This document shows, piece by piece, positions 61,101 to 64,000 of a DNA stretch of 64,000 nucleotides. The position numbers and the translations under genes are program-made. The notes beneath the pieces are model-generated. The model searched no databases and was not told where the DNA came from. It was given only the letters and a program-made list of their open reading frames with translations. How positions within the stretch are numbered: the stretch's first letter is position 1; each line of letters begins with the position of its first letter. This DNA is from Membranipora membranacea (lineage: Eukaryota; Bryozoa; Gymnolaemata; Cheilostomatida; Membraniporidae), in NCBI GenBank assembly GCA_914767715.1, contig OU612070.1, positions 23,176,025 through 23,240,024 of the forward strand, in the 5' to 3' direction.

Positions 61101-62318
61101 TAGGAGACTTAATAATACAATATTAGGTCTATTTCGGAGTTATGTACCCTTGTAGAGCACAGTTGGAGTTGTTTAAGACTAAGCACAGAGGTTGGGGAGT
61201 GAAGGCCAGACATGATATAGTAATGGGACAGTTTGTATGTGAGTATGTAGGAGAGCTAATAACTGATGAGGAGGCAGACGAGAGGGAGGACGACTCTTAT
61301 CTATTTGATCTGGATTATAAGGTTGGTGGATCTCTCATGATGAGTTATTATATATAATATGCAATTGCTCGATGTGTCTAACTTCTAGTTAATATTTATA
61401 TACAGTGGAACATTGTTGCAGCTAAATGACTTTCAGAGATTTTGAATCTTGATTATAAATAACCTAGTTTGATAATGCTAGCTTACATTGATGTGAAATC
61501 GGCACCCGTTTCATATCTCAATGAATGAAGCTAACTGTATCCCCCTGTAGGGATGGTATGGAGTTGGCTGGTGTGATATGGTGTCCCTAAGACCGAGTTG
61601 ATCAAGTTTGCCTGAATTGGGAATTGCTTCCTCCTAGTGAGCAGCCGCAAATAGGATTTTCAGTGGATGGGCAGCAACCACGAGTGCAGACAAATTGGAT
61701 TAAACATAATATAGGTTTCCCTCCACTTGACAGAATCGATGATGTTGAGAATATAAACCTTAACCTTTCTAGGATGGCGACACGTACTGTATGGACGCTA
61801 AGCATTACGGTAATATAAGCAGGTTTATCAATCATCGCTGTGAGCCAAACTTAACACCGGTCAGTGTGTTCATGGATCACCAGGATATCAGATTCCCCAG
61901 AATCTGTTTGTTTGCTAATACAGACATTCCACAAGGCACAGAACTCGGGTATGTTAAAACCAGTCAGCTAATACTAGACCAAGCTTCCCAGCTCCAGTTT
62001 CCACCAAGTGATATTTGAAAGTCAAATAAATAAACATCAAATATTGAGATAGTATCAGAGGCTTGTTTGCTTATGAAAAAGAAAGAAAAAGCAGTGTCTG
62101 TAATATAACTGTGATAATGTGTGTTCTATAATCTTTTTTTTTGAAGGTTTGATTATGGTGAAAAGTTTTGGCTAGTCAAGTATAAGGACTTCTTATGTGA
62201 TTGTGGCTGCGCAAGTTGTAAATACAACAAGGACACCATCAACGCCACTCTGGCGGCCAATCAGACCTCTCCATTACGGATAACAACCACCAAGGATAGC
62301 CTGCCAGCCAGTAGTTGA
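40131..62318 (+). CDS. EHMT: Histone H3K9 methyltransferase EHMT (G9a/GLP) with giant N-terminal exon
   Basis: Writes mono- and dimethyl H3K9 and reads the same marks. Twenty coding exons: 40131-40290, 42086-42247, 43322-52532, 52952-53058, 53444-53565, 53755-53862, 54037-54180, 54597-54781, 55205-55399, 56124-56376, 56777-56887, 57310-57423, 57844-58051, 58473-58588, 59088-59200, 59810-59954, 60616-60809, 61156-61321, 61773-61948, 62147-62318. Every join keeps phase. From the first in-frame ATG in the first exon (40164) the product is about 4,042 residues; vertebrate proteins are about 1,200-1,300. Eleven open codons precede that ATG, so an unseen upstream coding exon is possible. Order: disordered repeat-rich region (about 97-3167), Cys-rich RING-like domain (about 3244-3389), ankyrin repeats (about 3500-3725), pre-SET (3808-3872), SET and post-SET. 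Nuclear location is expected from the family. Confidence 0.9.
42948..43164. repeat. Family M4 element just upstream of the giant EHMT exon
   Basis: An inverted pair CTGCATTATGATGTCACAGT / CTGTGACATCATAATGCAG around CTTGTTTCTTGTATTGCACT, then CCTTCCCTTATGGGAGGCGC, ending ACATCCATTGGTCTTTGGG. The second half matches 53184-53368 and the first half matches 16425-16555. It ends 158 bp before the acceptor of the giant exon. Confidence 0.7.
43681..43932 (+). repeat. 12 tandem 21-nt units coding heptads (PPQSELK type)
   Basis: Twelve in-frame heptads of the form P-[PLQ]-Q-S-E-[LPS]-K, first unit PPPSELK and last PQQSEPK. The strict frame and conserved Q-S-E core suggest expansion by slippage or unequal exchange. 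Copy number is likely to vary between individuals. Confidence 0.9.
45199..45246 (+). other. SUMO-interaction-type motif in EHMT
   Basis: [17 protein letters not shown]: a hydrophobic IIDLT core (45214-45228) between acidic residues and a serine. This is the arrangement of well-known SUMO-interaction motifs such as that of PIAS proteins. Function is inferred from the motif only. Confidence 0.55.
45553..47145 (+). repeat. About 28 copies of a 57-nt (19-residue) coding repeat
   Basis: Consensus [19 protein letters not shown] with substitutions, in one frame. Thr/Ser-Pro pairs give many possible phosphorylation sites. It includes a younger triplicated 138-nt block (46276-46668). The antisense strand is also open for 389 codons only because the repeat avoids stops in that frame. 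Confidence 0.9.
46276..46668 (+). repeat. Three near-identical 138-nt tandem copies
   Basis: Copies begin at 46276, 46414 and 46552, exactly 138 nt (46 codons) apart, each with [20 protein letters not shown] (the first with I for V) followed by ENPATDES. Differences are only a few bases, so the expansion is recent. Confidence 0.92.
52063..52362 (+). repeat. Four 25-residue repeats, three with PLDL motifs
   Basis: Units start at 52063, 52138, 52213 and 52288 (75 nt apart) with pattern MKSPxSxLxPSAxNPLDL-[RG]-N-K/Q-T. Cores are NPLDLRN, FPLDLGN, NPLDLGN and a weaker NPPDMRN. P-L-D-L is the core of CtBP-binding motifs (PxDLS/R). Confidence 0.8.
53184..53368. mobile_element. Family M4 element, complete copy, 185 bp
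   Basis: Terminal inverted repeats TAAGACCAATGCATGTTACA and the inverse of AATATGCATTGGTCTTA, about 30 bp in all. The inside contains CCTTCCCTTATGGGAGGCGC and ATCAATAATTCATGCCGAGT, shared with 42948-43164. It lies in the EHMT intron between 53059 and 53443 and has no coding capacity. Confidence 0.75.
53755..54720 (+). other. EHMT: EHMT Cys-rich (RING-like) domain exons
   Basis: Exons 53755-53862, 54037-54180 and the start of 54597-54781. Cysteine pattern: [61 protein letters not shown]. In vertebrate EHMT1/2 the equivalent zinc-binding region precedes the ankyrin repeats and has been linked to partner binding. The cysteine order is fully kept here. Confidence 0.8.
55429..55554. mobile_element. 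Foldback element family M1, second complete copy
   Basis: Left arm GTTTAAGCATTAAACTG to TATCAATCACTTTCCC; right arm GGTTGATAATGACATGCTAC to AAGAGCTTAAACTA. Same inner words as 6261-6390 (CATTATCAA, CTACCAGC). It begins 29 bp after the donor of the EHMT exon ending at 55399. Confidence 0.65.
56124..58588 (+). other. EHMT: EHMT ankyrin-repeat exons with H3K9me1/2 cage
   Basis: Exons 56124-56376 to 58473-58588 encode about six repeats ([72 protein letters not shown]). The four cage residues of human GLP (W839, W844, E847, W877) have counterparts at exactly the same spacing: W (57856), W (57871), E (57880), W (57970), 0/5/8/38 residues apart. Reading of mono- and dimethyl-lysine is therefore probably kept. 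Confidence 0.85.
60616..62318 (+). other. EHMT: EHMT pre-SET, SET and post-SET exons
   Basis: Pre-SET zinc cluster: [15 protein letters not shown], then QCW, VLC and [28 protein letters not shown] (cofactor binding), [45 protein letters not shown] (the NH-x-C catalytic and cofactor motif), [10 protein letters not shown]. Post-[11 protein letters not shown], with the CxCxxxxC zinc ligands. All invariant positions that I can check are present, so an active enzyme is expected. The C-terminus is a short Ser/Thr-rich tail ending LPASS. Confidence 0.92.
61598..61705. repeat. Foldback element family M2, diverged copy
   Basis: GATCAAGTTTGCCTGAATT at the left and TGCAGACAAATTGGAT inverted at the right, with inner GGAATTGCTTCC / GCAGCAACC. 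Like the copies at 9872 and 14722 but older. It lies in the EHMT intron 61322-61772. Confidence 0.5.
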
Positions 62319-63131
62319 GAAGATTGCTATCCATAAGAGAAAACAGCACTATCTAAAGAGAGAAACTCCTGTGCTTGTAAGTAATGGTTCCTCAGCCACA
62401 TTTTGTGGACTGCTATTAATAGAATCATCTGAAATCCATCCTCTGTAAGTTAAACATTTTTTTCTTCCTAGCTTTATGAAATATGGACCAAATGCATTCA
62501 ACTGGAAAAATTAGATATTGCCTTAGTTTAATAACATACACACAATGTAATTGGAATCCCAAATATATTACTGTCAGGTATTGTACTACTAGTTTCTATC
62601 TTAACTTTGTGCCTAGAATGGCGGAAGCTGATATGAATATATAGTAGTATTATTGTGATTACTTGTAACTAGAGATAGATGCTATCATTGTACAGTTTTG
62701 TAAACCATTATAACAATCTTCATTCTATCAACTGTAAATAGTTTCATTTTTGTCATGCTTATGAATTTATATGCCAGTTTTACATCAATATTTTTGTTTT
62801 TTATAAAGGCCACCTGATTCTAATATGAACTACTGAATGTTAGTAGGGAGAATTCTCTCTGATGTTAGTAAAGAGATAGTGCTTCTCCGGCCAACTTTTT
62901 ACTAGTCTATAAAACTTTGCAATGGCAGTCCGCCTTCAAACTGCCTTTATGTTGTATCAATATTCTCACAATATGAATGGTGCTAATGCAAGCATTCAAT
63001 CATTATTCCTAAGTTGTATGTAATACTTATATCCCTTCATTCCATTTGTTTAACGTGAATTGATGCTGTCTCGAGTTTTACTATTGTCAAGTTTTGAGCA
63101 GTGCTTCTATACTTTCAGATATTGGTAAATC
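62319..63131 (+). other. EHMT: EHMT 3' UTR
   Basis: AT-rich sequence without coding signature from the stop to the first clear poly(A) hexamer. A consensus-like donor (GTAAGT at 62379) lies about 60 nt after the stop; no use of it can be shown. Confidence 0.55.
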
Positions 63132-63137
63132 AATAAA
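63132..63137 (+). terminator. EHMT: Poly(A) signal candidate of the EHMT gene
   Basis: AATAAA about 815 nt after the stop; another is at 63826-63831. Choice between them needs transcript ends. Confidence 0.45.
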
Positions 63138-64000
63138 ACAACAGATATCATAGTGTATCATCATCAAACTTTAGTATATTATTATCCTAGACATAGATTA
63201 CTGTAAAATATAAAGTAATACATTTGTCTGTGTATGTCTATAGAAGCCAATTTGTGTTTCCGGTTGTTGGCTGGCTGACCTGAGCTTCAGTAGTTTTGAC
63301 TGGGCCAACAAGTAAGCATCTTCTCTCATTAACATTTAACTAAACAAGGCTGCACATAGCACATTATTCTTATTCAAGTTGATCAATCATCTCTTTGAAA
63401 ATACAGTGATTTCATAGCGATAATCTCTAGATTACAGCTCATCTAACAAAATCGGACCATACTGTTTTCACCAAGGAGTAACAGGGGTTACACCTTGGTT
63501 TCACTAGGTAATGGGTATTATAAGGTATTATCATTATCATTATCATTATTAAGTCTATGGGTATTATCCATCTCTATGTGAGATCAAAATTGCAAAAACA
63601 ACAGTTATTAGAAACCATCTTTATGAGATGTTACATTTTGATACTATACAATTTACCAAAATTGTCTTTGAGAACTGAAACTAGAAAGGAAAACATTGAA
63701 AGCAAGCGACAAAGAAAGGCGAAGGTTAGGAAGCAGAGGAGGTCATGTCTTATGTTCTAGTTTGGATGTGTGATGCATAAGTGTGCACAGTAATTATTTC
63801 TTTATCGTCAGATATGAGCACAAATAATAAAATATATATAATTAATAAGCATCGCTGTAACCCTGTGTATCTACTAGAGATTACTAGAGATTAGGATTTA
63901 ATAGTATTTTTATGAAGTTATAGTCAGTGGTGCACAGAGAAAAGCTGAGTAATTAGATCTAGGATGACTAATCCAAAGTACACAAATATAATATAAGGTA
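63138..64000. other. Downstream flank
   Basis: No gene supported. An open frame at 63557-63760 ends in a Lys/Arg-rich stretch but lacks splice sites or family resemblance. A (TCATTA)n-like run lies near 63531-63550. Confidence 0.45.

Noticed and set aside
62379-62384. 3' UTR intron of EHMT starting at GTAAGT
   Set aside because: A donor-like word exists about 60 nt after the stop, but I found no acceptor that I could defend.

Overview
The window is eukaryotic genomic DNA, AT-rich, with GT-AG introns, animal gene families, LINE relics and many small foldback elements. WSC plus C-type-lectin receptors beside an animal-type EHMT (G9a/GLP) gene and an ALDH1L gene, with fairly short introns, point to an early-branching animal. 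A demosponge is my best guess, but the sequence alone does not prove it.

Layout. (1) 86-1643, plus strand: last four exons of a 10-formyltetrahydrofolate dehydrogenase (ALDH1L) gene that begins outside the window. (2) 2059-24201, minus strand: a tandem cluster of four related cell-surface genes, called here R1 (2059-6635), R2 (7772-10849), R3 (11727-17234) and R4 (19972-24201). R1 and R3 are signal peptide - WSC domain - C-type lectin-like domain(s) - Ser/Thr-rich stalk - one transmembrane helix - tyrosine-rich cytoplasmic tail. R2 has two lectin-like domains but ends in a GPI-anchor-type signal. R4 keeps a worn WSC domain, stalk, helix and tail, and has no lectin domain. All extracellular exons have phase-1 introns at both ends. 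The three tails share a membrane-proximal NPxY and a C-terminal tyrosine pair, so they probably feed one signalling pathway. (3) 24.2-37.7 kb: no convincing gene; relics of two LINE groups, inverted-repeat elements and simple repeats. (4) 37.75-38.01 kb: a probable promoter and 5' exon (CRE, NRF1-like, CCAAT and YY1-like sites). (5) 40131-62318, plus strand: a 20-coding-exon EHMT histone H3K9 methyltransferase gene of about 4,040 residues, roughly three times the vertebrate length, because one 9.2-kb exon encodes about 3,070 residues of mostly low-complexity sequence. Its C-terminal third has the EHMT Cys-rich domain, ankyrin repeats with an intact methyl-lysine cage, and pre-SET, SET and post-SET. 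(6) 62319-64000: 3' UTR and flank.

The most novel items are the receptor cluster with its shared tail code and GPI-anchored member, and the giant EHMT exon with tandem repeats, four 25-residue units of which three carry CtBP-type PLDL motifs, and a SUMO-interaction-type motif. All exon joins were read by eye from splice sites and reading phase; no transcript data were available.
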